From Acidobacteriota bacterium (lineage in GTDB: Bacteria > Acidobacteriota > Holophagae > Holophagales > Holophagaceae), in contig JACPYP010000006.1 in the NCBI GenBank assembly GCA_016195985.1, positions 62,001-126,000 of the forward strand: a stretch of DNA of 64,000 bases, given 5' to 3'. Made by a program: the position numbers and the translations under genes. The notes under the pieces are model-generated. The model was not told where the DNA came from and ran no database searches. It was given only the letters and a program-made list of their open reading frames with translations. Shown here one piece after another: positions 7,006 to 16,582 of the stretch (position 1 is its first letter; the number at the start of each line of letters is the position of its first letter).

Positions 7006-9612
7006 TCAGCTTTCCAGGGCCTTCCGCATGGCCCGCAGCAGGTCTCCCCGGACAAACGGCTTCTGGACGAAGGCCGCCAGCCCCTTGCCCAGGAAATCCT
7101 GGATGGCCTCCTGCTCGTTGTAGCCGCTGGTGAGCACCACGCGGCAGGACGGGTCCAGATGTCTCAGCTCGCGGAAACTCTCCGCGCCGTCCAGGTGGGG
7201 CATGGTCAGGTCCATGAGCACGGCCCGGATGGACCCGGCTCCCTCGCGGAAGCGCTCCAGGGCCTGGAGTCCGTCATTGGCCGTCACCACGTCGAAGCCC
7301 GCGGATCTCAGGATGTCCGCGGCCACGCCCCGCACGCCCTCCTCGTCGTCGACCACCAGGATGGTGCCGCTTCCTGTCCAGTCTTCCGCATCGCGGGGCC
7401 GCTCCTTCTTGGCGGGGTCGCCCGCGCCCGCGGTGAAGATGAGCTTGAAGGTGGTTCCCTTCCCCGCTTCGCTGTAGAGGCGGATGCCGCCGCGATGCCC
7501 TCGCACGATGCCCTGCATGGCCGACAGACCCAGCCCCCGGCCCGTGAACTTGGTGGTGAAAAAGGGCTCGAAGATGCGGGCCTGCACTTCGGGCGTCATG
7601 CCCTGTCCCGTGTCGGAGACTTCCAGCGTGAGGAAGAGGCCCGGTTCGATGGGCTGACCGGGGAAGTCCCTCGCCAGCGCCTCGGCGTCGTAGACCGATG
7701 ATCCCGTGCGGATGGCGACGATGCCTTCCGCCTCCCCAATGGCCTCCGAGGCGTTGGTGACGAGGTTCATCACCACCTGCTGGATCTGCGAAGCCTCCGC
7801 CACCATGACGGGCAACCCCTCCTGCAGGTGGAAGCGGAGCGCCACTTTCTTGGAGATGGACACACTCAGCAGGTGCGACATCTCCTCCACGGCCTGGTTC
7901 AGATCCAGGGGCGCCACCGTGAACCGGCCCTTGCCCGAATAGGCCAGCATCTGCCGCGTGAGGTTGGTGGCCCGGTGGACCGTCCGCTCCATGTTCTGGA
8001 GGTAGGGCCAGGCCGGGGACAGCTTCGGGATGCAGAGCTGGGCCAAGCTGATGTTCCCCAGGATGGCGGTCAACAGGTTGTTGAAATCGTGGGCGATGCC
8101 TCCGGCCAGCACGCCGAGGCTTTCCAGTTTCTGGCTCTGGAGCTGGGCCTGCTCCTGGCGGCGCCGTTCGGTGATGTCCGTGACCACGCCCATGACGCTC
8201 ACCAGGTGGCCCTGCTCATCCATGACCGGCGTTCCGGTGACGATGGTCCACAGCTCGCTGCCATCCCGGCGGCGGAAACGGAAATCGTGCTGGGCGCTCT
8301 GGCCCTCCGGCCGCTCGGCGATGTTCTTCTTGGCCTCCAGCGCCTCGGATTCGGCCATGAAATCGAAGAAGGAACGGCCGGCCATGTCCTCCGGCTCGTA
8401 GCCCAGCATCTCGGACATGCGCCGGTTCACGAAGGTCGTGATGCCCTTGGCATCCACCACCCAAAGCCCGTCCCCCATCACTTCAATCAAGTGGCGGAAG
8501 CGCGTTTCGCTTTCCCGCAGGGCCCGGGCATCCTGCCGGTGGCTTTCGGTTTCCTCAAGCAGCTCCCGCGTGCGCGAATCCACCTGCGCCCGCACCTTCG
8601 CCTCGCTGGCCAGCAGGGTGCTCACGTAGACCGACAGCAGCAGGGAAAAGGCTAGGCCCCCCGCCAGCACCGCCCAGGCGCGGGTGGGCGTGCCCAGGAG
8701 GTAGTGTCCCGGAGCGGGGTTCACCGCCACGGTCCAGGTGCGTCCGGCCAGGTCGAACGTGCGCGCCAGACGCAGCCCCTTTTCCCGCGTCCGGCCCAGG
8801 TCCGGCAGGGGCGAGGATTCTGCGTGCAAAAGCCCTTCCGAGGCCGGCGCGCTGGCGTCGATCAGCGTCACCTCGACCCCCTTGGGCTCCAGGAGGGCCA
8901 GTGCCTTCTGGACGAGATCCCCCATGCGGAAGACGCCTTGAACCAATCCTCTGTTCGGGCCTCTGTCCACGGGAATCATCACCAGCACTCCCGACTGGTT
9001 GGCGGTCTCCTGGATGAGGCGCACCCTCCCGCTGGCGGCCAGCGCTCCGGTGCGCAGGGCCCGCTGCAGGGCCTCCTGCCGGGTGGCGAGCGTCTCCGCC
9101 GAAAACCCGAGGGTCACTTCATTGCCCTTGAGGGGAGCCACGAAATGCACCGCATGGAAGGTCAAGCCGGGAGGCACCTCACAAGGCTTCCCGCCGGCCT
9201 CCCGGAAGAAGAACCGGAAGTCCGGATGGGCCCGCCGCGCCTCGGCCTCCAGCGCCGCCCGGTTGGCGGGGGTGACGAGGGGCAGCCACTGCAGCGCCTG
9301 GATGTAGGGATGGCGCGCCAGCACCGGGGCCAGGAAGGTGCGGAAATCCTCCCGGCTCACCTCGTCGCTGGACTCGAAAAAACCCTGGAGGATCGCCACG
9401 TCCTCGAAGCCGTTCTGCAGCCCCTGCGCCACGCTTTCGGCCCGCTCGCGAGCCGCCGCCTGGAACTGCGCCTCGACCTGGCGCCGGTAGGAATCCCGGG
9501 TCTGGAAGAACCCGCCCAGGGACAGCGCCAGGCCCACCAGCAGCACCGCGAGGGTGCGGACGCGCCTCCAGAGCGGCGGCAGAGAGGGTGTTCCAGATGT
9601 GACAGGTGGCAA
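7006..9612 (-). CDS. CHASE-PAS hybrid sensor histidine kinase with C-terminal receiver
   Basis: 868 residues. A membrane segment at about 19-36 precedes a periplasmic CHASE-type sensor (about 70-290, including HPYIQALQWLPLVTPANRA). A second membrane segment lies at about 312-334, then a coiled coil, a PAS domain (about 370-485), a dimerisation/phosphoacceptor region with His508 in GGIAHDFNNLLTAILGN, an ATPase domain with N620, DTGQGM and GRGLGLS, and a receiver domain (750-865) with phospho-acceptor Asp801 in LMDLTMP. No output domain is attached. The TTG start is supported by AGAAGG five bases upstream. The catalytic core and receiver closely resemble those of the kinase at 16721-19081, so the two are probably paralogues. 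Signal unknown. Confidence 0.88.
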   Translation of the reverse strand: MPPVTSGTPSLPPLWRRVRTLAVLLVGLALSLGGFFQTRDSYRRQVEAQFQAAARERAESVAQGLQNGFEDVAILQGFFESSDEVSREDFRTFLAPVLARHPYIQALQWLPLVTPANRAALEAEARRAHPDFRFFFREAGGKPCEVPPGLTFHAVHFVAPLKGNEVTLGFSAETLATRQEALQRALRTGALAASGRVRLIQETANQSGVLVMIPVDRGPNRGLVQGVFRMGDLVQKALALLEPKGVEVTLIDASAPASEGLLHAESSPLPDLGRTREKGLRLARTFDLAGRTWTVAVNPAPGHYLLGTPTRAWAVLAGGLAFSLLLSVYVSTLLASEAKVRAQVDSRTRELLEETESHRQDARALRESETRFRHLIEVMGDGLWVVDAKGITTFVNRRMSEMLGYEPEDMAGRSFFDFMAESEALEAKKNIAERPEGQSAQHDFRFRRRDGSELWTIVTGTPVMDEQGHLVSVMGVVTDITERRRQEQAQLQSQKLESLGVLAGGIAHDFNNLLTAILGNISLAQLCIPKLSPAWPYLQNMERTVHRATNLTRQMLAYSGKGRFTVAPLDLNQAVEEMSHLLSVSISKKVALRFHLQEGLPVMVAEASQIQQVVMNLVTNASEAIGEAEGIVAIRTGSSVYDAEALARDFPGQPIEPGLFLTLEVSDTGQGMTPEVQARIFEPFFTTKFTGRGLGLSAMQGIVRGHRGGIRLYSEAGKGTTFKLIFTAGAGDPAKKERPRDAEDWTGSGTILVVDDEEGVRGVAADILRSAGFDVVTANDGLQALERFREGAGSIRAVLMDLTMPHLDGAESFRELRHLDPSCRVVLTSGYNEQEAIQDFLGKGLAAFVQKPFVRGDLLRAMRKALES

Positions 9613-9758
9613 GGGGACCTTCTTGAAAGGCGAACTCCATGCTCGCAGGCGATTCCTCCCTTTGGAATCATCGCTGTCCTAATTCATCGACAGAGAAACC
9701 CCAAAGGCTGACCTGTGGGAGAATTCCAATGGACCGCTGGGTCTTCAGGAGGTGCCGC

Positions 9759-10376
9759 TTGAACCGCAACATCATGTTCGCCCTGGCGGGAGGTCTGGTC
9801 GCCGGTTTCATCGCAGGCTACTTCGTGTTCAGCCCATCCAAGGACGAAGCCGGCCCCGTGGTGGCGGCGCCCACCACGGCCGTGCTGCCCGCGCCCTCCC
9901 TCGGCGGCGGCCTGCCGTCCGCCCCGGTCCAAGGCGCCATGCCCCCCGCGCCGCCCTCGGCTGAAGTGCAGGCGCGCATCGCCCGCATCGAGGCTGCCGT
10001 GCTGGCCGATCCCAAAAACCACGACGCCTGGGCCGCCCTGGGCAACGAATACTTCGATTCCCACCAACCCCAGAAGGCGGTGGATGCCTACGCCAAGGCC
10101 CTGGCCCTCAAGCCGGCCGACCCCAACGTGCTCACCGATCAGGGCGTCATGTACCGGGCCATGGGCCAATACGACAAGGCCTTGGCGAACTTCCAGAAAG
10201 CCAACAAGCTCGATCCCGCCCACGCCCAGAGCCTGTTCAACATCGGCGTGGTCTACGCCAACGATCTGAACAAGCCCGACGAGGCCGCCAAGGCCTGGAA
10301 CAAGATCCTCGCCACGGCGCCCAACAGCGACCAAGCCGCCCAGGCCAGGCAGATGCTGAGCCAGCTGAAGAAGTAG
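9759..10376 (+). CDS. membrane-anchored TPR protein
   Basis: 205 residues from a TTG start that has AGGAGG six bases upstream. The first 25 residues form a membrane anchor (NIMFALAGGLVAGFIAGYFV), followed by a Pro/Ala-rich linker (about 30-70) and three TPR units (HDAWAALGNEYFDSHQPQKA, PNVLTDQGVMYRAMGQYDKA, AQSLFNIGVVYANDLNKPDE). The layout recalls the TPR part of CcmI/NrfG-type assembly factors, but nothing nearby supports cytochrome maturation. bioD begins eight bases after its stop, so the two genes are probably co-transcribed. Partner unknown. Confidence 0.75.
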   Translation: MNRNIMFALAGGLVAGFIAGYFVFSPSKDEAGPVVAAPTTAVLPAPSLGGGLPSAPVQGAMPPAPPSAEVQARIARIEAAVLADPKNHDAWAALGNEYFDSHQPQKAVDAYAKALALKPADPNVLTDQGVMYRAMGQYDKALANFQKANKLDPAHAQSLFNIGVVYANDLNKPDEAAKAWNKILATAPNSDQAAQARQMLSQLKK

Positions 10377-10384
10377 CCCGCCCC

Positions 10385-11002
10385 TTGGACTTCGCCGCCC
10401 TTCCCAGCCCCCTGTGGGTGCTCGGCACCGGCACCGGCGTGGGCAAGACCCACGTATCGGCCTGCATCGCCCGGACCTGGGCCCAATCAGGGCCCGTCGT
10501 CTACCGCAAACCCTTCCAGACGGGCGTGGACCGGGCCGACCATCCCGAGGCCGATGCCAGCGTTCTGGCCAGCACCCTCCGGGCGCCGGGCATTTCCACG
10601 GAAAACCACACGCTGCTGAAGGCGCCCCTGTCCCCCATGGCAGCTGCCCTCCGCGAAAACAGGACCATCGATCTGGCCGACGCGGCCGCCTGGTGCCGCC
10701 GCCCGGGCGAAGGCCGCGTCCTACTGGAGGGCGTGGGCGGACTCATGGTGCCCCTGGCCCCTCGCATGCACTTCCTGGCCTGGGCCACCGACCTGCACAT
10801 CCCCTGCGTGCTGGTGGCCCTGGGCGGCCTGGGCACCCTGAACCACACGCTGCTTTCCGCCGAGGCGCTCATGCTGCGCGGCTGGCGCATCGAGGCCGTG
10901 CTGCTCAATCCTGGCGCCGATGATGCCCCGGCGGACGCGGTGGAAGAGAACGCTGCGCTGCTGCGGGGATTCCTGCCACTGCCCGTGGCCATCCTAGACT
11001 GA
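10385..11002 (+). CDS. bioD: dethiobiotin synthetase
   Basis: 205 residues. The P-loop GTGTGVGKTHVSACIA stands near the N terminus, followed by RKPFQTGV and VLLEGVGGLMVPL, all characteristic of BioD, which closes the ureido ring of dethiobiotin using CO2 and ATP. The start is a TTG without a clear Shine-Dalgarno sequence. It lies eight bases behind the TPR gene, so translation may depend on coupling. bioA follows after four bases. Confidence 0.88.
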   Translation: MDFAALPSPLWVLGTGTGVGKTHVSACIARTWAQSGPVVYRKPFQTGVDRADHPEADASVLASTLRAPGISTENHTLLKAPLSPMAAALRENRTIDLADAAAWCRRPGEGRVLLEGVGGLMVPLAPRMHFLAWATDLHIPCVLVALGGLGTLNHTLLSAEALMLRGWRIEAVLLNPGADDAPADAVEENAALLRGFLPLPVAILD

Positions 11003-11006
11003 AGGC

Positions 11007-12392
11007 ATGACGAGCCCCCTGCCCCCCGACTGGACCGATCGCCTGGCCCTGGACCGGGCCCATGTCTGGCATCCCTTCACCCAGATGAAGGTGCACGAGG
11101 CCGACCCGCCGGTGCCCGTGGTGGGCGGCGAGGGCTGCGACCTGCTGCTGGCCAATGGCGAGCGACTGCTGGACGGCATCTCCAGCTGGTGGACCTGCCT
11201 TCATGGCCACGGCCACCCGCGCCTGGTCAGCGCCCTGGAACGCCAGGCCGCGAAGCTCGATCACGTGATGTTCGCGGGCTTCACCCACGAGCCTGGGCTG
11301 GAGCTGGTGATGCGGCTGCGCCCGAAGCTGCCGCCGAACCTCACCCGGGCCTTCTTCTCGGACGACGGCAGCACCGCCGTGGAAGTGGCCCTCAAGATGG
11401 CCTTCCAGGCCCAGCTGCAGCGCGGGAACCAGCGCGGGAATTCGGCCCGCGACCGCTTCGGCGCCCTGCGCGGCGGCTACCACGGCGACACCCTGGGCGC
11501 CGTGGGCGTGGGCGAGCTGGAGAACTTCATGACGGGCCTCTTCAGCCCCCTCCTGCTGGCCTGCGAGCGGCTGGAAGTGCCCGAGGATCCCCGCCGCGAG
11601 ATCCGGCCCGATCTATCGGAATGGCCCCAGCGCCTGGAGGCGGCCCGCCGGTCCATGCAGGCCTTCTTCTCGTCCCACGGAGAACGCCTCGCCGCCTTCA
11701 TCGCCGAGCCCCTCATCCAGTGCGCGGGAGGCATGCGCATGTGGCCGCCCGAGCTGCTGCAGGAGCTGCGCCGCCAATGCGACACCCATGGCGTCTACCT
11801 CATCCTGGATGAAGTGGCCACGGGCTTCGGCCGCACGGGCAGCTTCCTCGCCTCCGAGCAGGCAGGGGTGGCGCCGGACCTGCTCTGCCTCTCCAAGGGC
11901 CTCACGGGCGGGACCCTGCCCCTGTCCCTCACCTGGGCCACGGAGGAGCTCTACGGCCACTTCTGGGGCGAGCCCGCCTCGGGCCGTGCCTTCCTGCACG
12001 GACACAGCTACACGGCCAACCCCGCCGCCTGCGCCGTGGCCTGCGCCAGCCTGGCCCTCTTCGACGAAGAGCCGGTTCTGGCCCAGGCGGCCCGCCTGAA
12101 CCAGACCATGACCGAGGCCATGACGGCCCTCGCGGACCACCCGGGCATCCGCCAGGCGCGGGTGCTGGGCACCATCGGCGCTTGCCGCCTGGTGGATCCC
12201 TCCACCGGCCAGGCGCACGCTCCCGAATCCCGCTTCGGCTGGCGGCTCCACCGCCGCGCCCTGGATCAAGGCCTGCTGGCCCGCCCCATCGGCGACTGCC
12301 TGTACCTGATGCCGCCCCTCAGCACGCCCCCAGCGCGCATCCTCGAAGCGGCCGACACTCTCGGCCGCCTGCTCTCGGAGCAGCACACTTAA
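11007..12392 (+). CDS. bioA: adenosylmethionine-8-amino-7-oxononanoate aminotransferase
   Basis: 461 residues of class III aminotransferase. HVWHPFTQMKVHEADPP at the N terminus is the BioA-specific opening, followed by LLDGISSWWTCLHGHGHPRL, FFSDDGSTAVEVALKMAFQ, YHGDTLGAVGVG, the PLP aspartate in YLILDEVATGFGRTG, and the lysine in LLCLSKGLTGGTLPLSLTW. It converts KAPA to DAPA with S-adenosylmethionine as amino donor. It is directly downstream of bioD. The stop codon overlaps the convergent metallo-hydrolase gene by four bases (TTAA). Confidence 0.93.
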   Translation: MTSPLPPDWTDRLALDRAHVWHPFTQMKVHEADPPVPVVGGEGCDLLLANGERLLDGISSWWTCLHGHGHPRLVSALERQAAKLDHVMFAGFTHEPGLELVMRLRPKLPPNLTRAFFSDDGSTAVEVALKMAFQAQLQRGNQRGNSARDRFGALRGGYHGDTLGAVGVGELENFMTGLFSPLLLACERLEVPEDPRREIRPDLSEWPQRLEAARRSMQAFFSSHGERLAAFIAEPLIQCAGGMRMWPPELLQELRRQCDTHGVYLILDEVATGFGRTGSFLASEQAGVAPDLLCLSKGLTGGTLPLSLTWATEELYGHFWGEPASGRAFLHGHSYTANPAACAVACASLALFDEEPVLAQAARLNQTMTEAMTALADHPGIRQARVLGTIGACRLVDPSTGQAHAPESRFGWRLHRRALDQGLLARPIGDCLYLMPPLSTPPARILEAADTLGRLLSEQHT

Positions 12393-13300
12393 GGCTGGAC
12401 CGGCAGAACCTGGTAGCCCGTTCCCTTGGCTTCGATGCGCACCAGCCTGGGCAGGTGCGCTCCCGCGAGCACCGCCTTGGCTTGGGCCGCCTTCTTGAAG
12501 AGGTCCTGGCGGATGGCCACGGCCCTCGCCCCATCCGCGTCGAAGGCCACGCCCACTTCAGGCCGCTCGAACTGCACCGCGCCGAAATGCATGAGGTCGC
12601 CCAGGCACCAGAGTTCCTTCCCCTCGGACGTGAAGACGTAGACCGTGTGGCCGCCGGTGTGGCCGTGCGCCGGCATGGTCCGGAGGCCCGGAAGCAGGAC
12701 CGCTCCATCCTCGAAGGTCTTGAAGGCTCCGGCCTGCTCGTAGGCCTTGCAGAGGGCCTTGAGGCCGGCCACGCGGTCCCGCAGGCGCTCGGGCAGCTTG
12801 GCGGGATCCTCGAACCAGAAGGCCTGCTCGCTGCGCGGCACCAGGAGCTGGGCCTTGGGGAAGGCGCGGGTTCCGTCGGCCTTGAGCAGGCCGCCGATGT
12901 GATCGAAATGGAAGTGGGTGATGACGATCAGATCGATGTCCGCGGGCGTCATCCCGGAGGCCGCCAGCCGTTCCGGAAGGTGCCCCGAATCCGCTTCGGG
13001 GTTCTTTCCGAGGCCTGTGTCCACCAGCACGGTCTTGCCGTCCACCTTCACCAGGTAGGCATTGGCGGGAGTAAGGACCGCCTCCTTGCCTCCCAGCATC
13101 CGCCGCGCCTCGGCGGCGTCCAGCCCCTTGAGCAGCGAAGCCTCCAGGGGGAACTGCGCGTCCTGCAGAGTCCAGACTCGCATCTGTCCCAGGCGGAACG
13201 GCTCGAGGCGGGTGGGACTGGTGGAGGAAGCCGGGGCCGGGGCCTGGGCCAGGACCGCCGCGGGAAGCAGGAGGCTGAGAAGGATGGGGTGGGTGCGCAT
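12389..13300 (-). CDS. secreted metallo-beta-lactamase-fold hydrolase
   Basis: 303 residues with a signal peptide (MRTHPILLSLLLPAAVLAQA). The metallo-beta-lactamase fold is shown by VLVDTGLGKNP, the zinc motif VITHFHFDHIGGLL (HxHxDH), a further histidine in PAHGHTGGH, and the aspartate in ELWCLGDLMHFG. The general form is that of the lactonase-like class of MBL proteins found in the periplasm of many Gram-negatives. The substrate cannot be read from sequence. It stands alone on the minus strand between bioA and the divergent fumarylacetoacetase gene. Confidence 0.8.
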   Translation of the reverse strand: MRTHPILLSLLLPAAVLAQAPAPASSTSPTRLEPFRLGQMRVWTLQDAQFPLEASLLKGLDAAEARRMLGGKEAVLTPANAYLVKVDGKTVLVDTGLGKNPEADSGHLPERLAASGMTPADIDLIVITHFHFDHIGGLLKADGTRAFPKAQLLVPRSEQAFWFEDPAKLPERLRDRVAGLKALCKAYEQAGAFKTFEDGAVLLPGLRTMPAHGHTGGHTVYVFTSEGKELWCLGDLMHFGAVQFERPEVGVAFDADGARAVAIRQDLFKKAAQAKAVLAGAHLPRLVRIEAKGTGYQVLPVQP

Positions 13301-13410
13301 GTCATCAGTTTACCTCGAACCATTGGAGGGGCCTGCACACTGTAGGTAAATGACGACACAGGAGTGATTTTCATCCGGCGATACACTGGCGTTTTGCCCC
13401 GGAGCGATTC

Positions 13411-14400
13411 ATGAAGCTGGTGACTTTTCTGCAGGCCGGAACCGAGAAGACCGGCGCCGTGCTGGCCGACGGCCGCATCCTCGTTTTCGCCGCCGCCGAG
13501 CCGCGGCTGGACGGGGACATGCTCAGCCTCATCCGCCGCCAGGACGAGCTGATGCCCCTGGCCCGGGCCCTGGCGGCCAACCCGCCCGCGAGCGCGGTCA
13601 TCGACGCCGCCTCCGTCCAGCTGCTGGCGCCCATCCCGCGCCCCGTCTCCATGCGCGACGGCTACGCCTTCCGCCAGCACGTCTCCACGGCCCGGCGGAA
13701 CCGCGGGCTGGACATGATTCCCGAGTTCGACCTCTTTCCCGTCACCTACTTCACCAACCACCTGGCCGTCACCGGCCCCGGCGATCTGCCCGTGCAGGAG
13801 CACCACCTCGCCCGCCTCGACTATGAGCTGGAAGTGGCCATCGTCACCGGCCGCCCCCTGCGCAACGCCACGCTGGAAGAAGCGGACGCCGCCATCTTCG
13901 GCTACCTGGTGATGAACGACTGGAGCGCTCGTCACCTGCAGATGGAAGAGATGAAGCTCTCCCTGGGCCCCTGCAAAGGCAAGGATTTCGCCACCTCCCT
14001 GGGGCCCTGGCTGGTCACCAAGGACGAGCTGCCGCTGGAAAAGACCCCCCAGGGCGAGGTGCTGAAAGCCACCATGACCTGCGAGGTGAACGGACAGCTG
14101 TTGTCCAAGGGCGATGCCGCCAGCATGAACTGGACCTTCGCCCAGATCCTGCAGCGCACCAGCTACGGCATCCAGATGCACGCGGGCGAAGTCATCGGCA
14201 GCGGCACCGTGGGGACCGGCTGCCTGCTGGAGCTGAACGGCTCCAAGGTCACGCAGAACCTCTGGCTGAAGGAGGGCGACGAAGTCGTCATGGCCGTCGA
14301 GGGCCTGGGCCGCCTCGTCAACCGCGTGGTCCGAGTGGCGGGCCCGGAAGTGGGCGACGCCCTCGTCTCCGCCGGCCCCCGCGGCATGGATCACCACTAG
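13411..14400 (+). CDS. fumarylacetoacetate hydrolase family protein, probable fumarylacetoacetase
   Basis: 329 residues. The metal and catalytic region of the FAH fold is present: DYELEVAIVTGRPLRN, FGYLVMNDWSARHLQ, LGPCKGKDFATSLGPWLV and VIGSGTVGTGCLLEL. The N-terminal 80 residues form the small domain found in bacterial fumarylacetoacetases of about 330 residues. With the homogentisate dioxygenases and HPPD 7-10 kb away it probably catalyses the last step of tyrosine degradation, cleaving fumarylacetoacetate to fumarate and acetoacetate. A separate maleylacetoacetate isomerase was not seen in the window. The amidohydrolase gene starts nine bases downstream. Confidence 0.8.
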   Translation: MKLVTFLQAGTEKTGAVLADGRILVFAAAEPRLDGDMLSLIRRQDELMPLARALAANPPASAVIDAASVQLLAPIPRPVSMRDGYAFRQHVSTARRNRGLDMIPEFDLFPVTYFTNHLAVTGPGDLPVQEHHLARLDYELEVAIVTGRPLRNATLEEADAAIFGYLVMNDWSARHLQMEEMKLSLGPCKGKDFATSLGPWLVTKDELPLEKTPQGEVLKATMTCEVNGQLLSKGDAASMNWTFAQILQRTSYGIQMHAGEVIGSGTVGTGCLLELNGSKVTQNLWLKEGDEVVMAVEGLGRLVNRVVRVAGPEVGDALVSAGPRGMDHH

Positions 14401-14408
14401 GAGCGCCT

Positions 14409-15689
14409 ATGCGCCGTCTCGGTTTCGCCCTCCTGGCAGCCCTGTTCCTGGCAGGGGGCCTCGCGGCCCAAGAACCTTCGCTCATCCATGCGGGCCGCCT
14501 GCTGGATGTGCGCACCGGGAAGGTCCACGCGGATCAGGGCCTGCTGCTGAAGGAGGGCCGGGTCGCCGCCGTGGGCCCCTGGAGCCAGGTCTTGGCCGCA
14601 GCCCCCAAGGGCGCCCGCGTCCTCGACCTGTCCGGCCAGATGGTGCTGCCCGGCCTCATCGAGGCCCACACCCACGTGCTGCTGCAGGGCAACCGCTTCA
14701 AGCAAGACTATGCCGACCAGATCCTCAAGGAGAGCATCCCCGCCCGCACCCTGCGGGCCGCCGCCGCCGCCCGTTCGGCGTTGTCGTGGGGGTTCACCAC
14801 CCTGCGCGATCTCGGCACCGAAGGGGCGGGCTATGCCGACGTGGATCTGAAGAAGGCCATCGAAGCCGGCGTGGTGCCGGGCCCCCGGCTCTTCGTGGCC
14901 GGCAAGGCCTTTTCCGCCACGGGCACCTATCCGCTGCAGGACTACGCCTGGGAGCTGGACCTGCCCTCGGGGGTGCGCGTCGTGGACGGGGTGGAGGCCA
15001 TCCGCCTGGCCGTGCGGGATGAAGTCCGGCGGGGCGCCGATTGGGTGAAGGTCTATGTGGACCGCGCCGCCTACCTTGGCGGCGACGGCCGCCTGCGCAC
15101 CCAGACCAACTACCGTCCCGAGGAGTTGAAGGCCTTCGTGGAGGAGGCCCATCGTCTGGGCAAGCGCACCTCGGCCCACGTGAAGGGCTGGGACGGCATC
15201 GACGCGGCGCTCACCGCGGGCTTCGACACCCTGGAGCACGCCGATGGCTTCACCGACGACCTGCTGGACCGGGCCGTGAAGCAGGGCGCCTTCTGGTGCC
15301 CCACCATCTATGCGGGCATCTGGGTGGCGGATGGACGCGGCCCCTTGGGCCACGAGTTCCCGAAGATCCTCGCCGCGGCCTTCCGCAAGGGCCTGGCCAA
15401 GGGTGTGAAGATCGCCCTGGGCGGCGACGCGGGCGCCTTCCCCTGGACCGAGAACCCCGCCAAGGAGCTGGCCCTCATGGTGGACCGCGGCATGACGCCC
15501 CTGCAGGCCATCCAGGCGGGGACCGTGGTGGCGGCGGATCTGCTGGGCATGAAGGATCTGGGGACCCTGGAGCCTGGCGCCCATGCGGACCTGGTGGCCC
15601 TGCCCGAGGATCCCCTCCGGGACATCACTGCCCTGCAGCGCATCAAGACGGTGCTGAAGGCCGGCGAAGTCGTCCGCCAGGATCCCTGA
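14409..15689 (+). CDS. exported amidohydrolase (imidazolonepropionase/prolidase-like)
   Basis: 426 residues with a signal peptide (RLGFALLAALFLAGGLAAQE). The amidohydrolase barrel shows the metal motif GLIEAHTHVLLQG, the region DWVKVYVDRAAYLG, histidines in RTSAHVKGWDGIDAAL and TLEHADGF, and the aspartate in KIALGGDAGAFPW. The family includes exported dipeptidases and imidazolonepropionase relatives, so a periplasmic peptide or amide substrate is likely but not shown. AGGAG precedes the ATG and partly covers the stop of the upstream fumarylacetoacetase gene, so the two are co-transcribed. Confidence 0.82.
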   Translation: MRRLGFALLAALFLAGGLAAQEPSLIHAGRLLDVRTGKVHADQGLLLKEGRVAAVGPWSQVLAAAPKGARVLDLSGQMVLPGLIEAHTHVLLQGNRFKQDYADQILKESIPARTLRAAAAARSALSWGFTTLRDLGTEGAGYADVDLKKAIEAGVVPGPRLFVAGKAFSATGTYPLQDYAWELDLPSGVRVVDGVEAIRLAVRDEVRRGADWVKVYVDRAAYLGGDGRLRTQTNYRPEELKAFVEEAHRLGKRTSAHVKGWDGIDAALTAGFDTLEHADGFTDDLLDRAVKQGAFWCPTIYAGIWVADGRGPLGHEFPKILAAAFRKGLAKGVKIALGGDAGAFPWTENPAKELALMVDRGMTPLQAIQAGTVVAADLLGMKDLGTLEPGAHADLVALPEDPLRDITALQRIKTVLKAGEVVRQDP

Positions 15690-15724
15690 ACCCCTTCGCC
15701 GCGACCAATCCTTCTGAGGCAGCC

Positions 15725-16582
15725 ATGAGCCACCGCACCATCCTTCCCGCCGACCTCAGCCCCATCGAAACCAATGCCCTGCTCTGCGGCGGCGTGGCGC
15801 CGCGCCCCATCGCCCTGGCCAGCACGGTCAACGCGGAAGGCCTGCGGAACCTGTCGCCCTTCAGTTTCTTCAATGCCTTCGGCTCGAACCCGCCCATGGT
15901 GGCCTTCGCGCCCAACCGCCGGGGGCGCGATGGCACCGTGAAGCACACGTACCTGAACGCCGCGGCCACCGGCGAATTCGTCATCGCCGCCGTGAGCCAC
16001 GCGATGCTGCACCAGATGAACGTGGCCAGCGCCGAATGGCCCGATGGCGTCGACGAGTTCCCCAAGTGCGGACTCACGCCGGTCCCTGCGCTGCACGTGG
16101 AGCCCGCCCTGGTGGGCGAGAGCCCCTTCCAAATGGAGTGCCGGCTGCAGCAGGTGGTGGAACTGGGGAATGGCCCGGGCTCGGGCCTCATGCTCGTCGG
16201 CGAGGTGCTGGCCTTCCACGTGCGGGAGGACTGTTTCGTGGAGGGCATCCTGCATCCAGACGCCCTGGATCTGGTGGGCCGCAATGGCGGGGCTTTCTAC
16301 ACCCGGGCCAGCGGCCGGGCGGTATTCCAGGTGCCCAAGCCCGCCGGGAAGCCCCTGGGCTATGACGCTCTGCCCGAGGCTTTGAAGCAGAGCCGCATCC
16401 TCACGGGCAACGACCTCGGCCTCCTGGCCAACAGCCCGGCCCTCCCCGATTTCTCCGCCATGATCCGCATGCCCGGGGATCCCATCGCGCCCGCCGGGTT
16501 GGATCACGCCATCCACAATGCCCTGGCCCTGGGCGATCTGGACGAAGCCTGGCGGCTCGTGGGCCTGAGGCTCAGGCCCTGA
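15725..16582 (+). CDS. flavin reductase-like FMN-binding protein
   Basis: 285 residues. The split-barrel flavin-binding domain is seen in APRPIALASTVNAEGLRNLS, FSFFNAFGSNPPMVAFAPNR, DGTVKHTYLNAAATGEFVIA and CRLQQVVELG. The ATG is preceded by GAGG at five bases; the frame is open for more than 600 bp upstream only as a shadow of the amidohydrolase gene. It probably binds FMN and may act as a flavin reductase or oxidoreductase. It lies 35 bp after the amidohydrolase in the same direction. The last codons fall in a 27-bp tandem repeat that also contains the stop codon. Confidence 0.78.
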   Translation: MSHRTILPADLSPIETNALLCGGVAPRPIALASTVNAEGLRNLSPFSFFNAFGSNPPMVAFAPNRRGRDGTVKHTYLNAAATGEFVIAAVSHAMLHQMNVASAEWPDGVDEFPKCGLTPVPALHVEPALVGESPFQMECRLQQVVELGNGPGSGLMLVGEVLAFHVREDCFVEGILHPDALDLVGRNGGAFYTRASGRAVFQVPKPAGKPLGYDALPEALKQSRILTGNDLGLLANSPALPDFSAMIRMPGDPIAPAGLDHAIHNALALGDLDEAWRLVGLRLRP

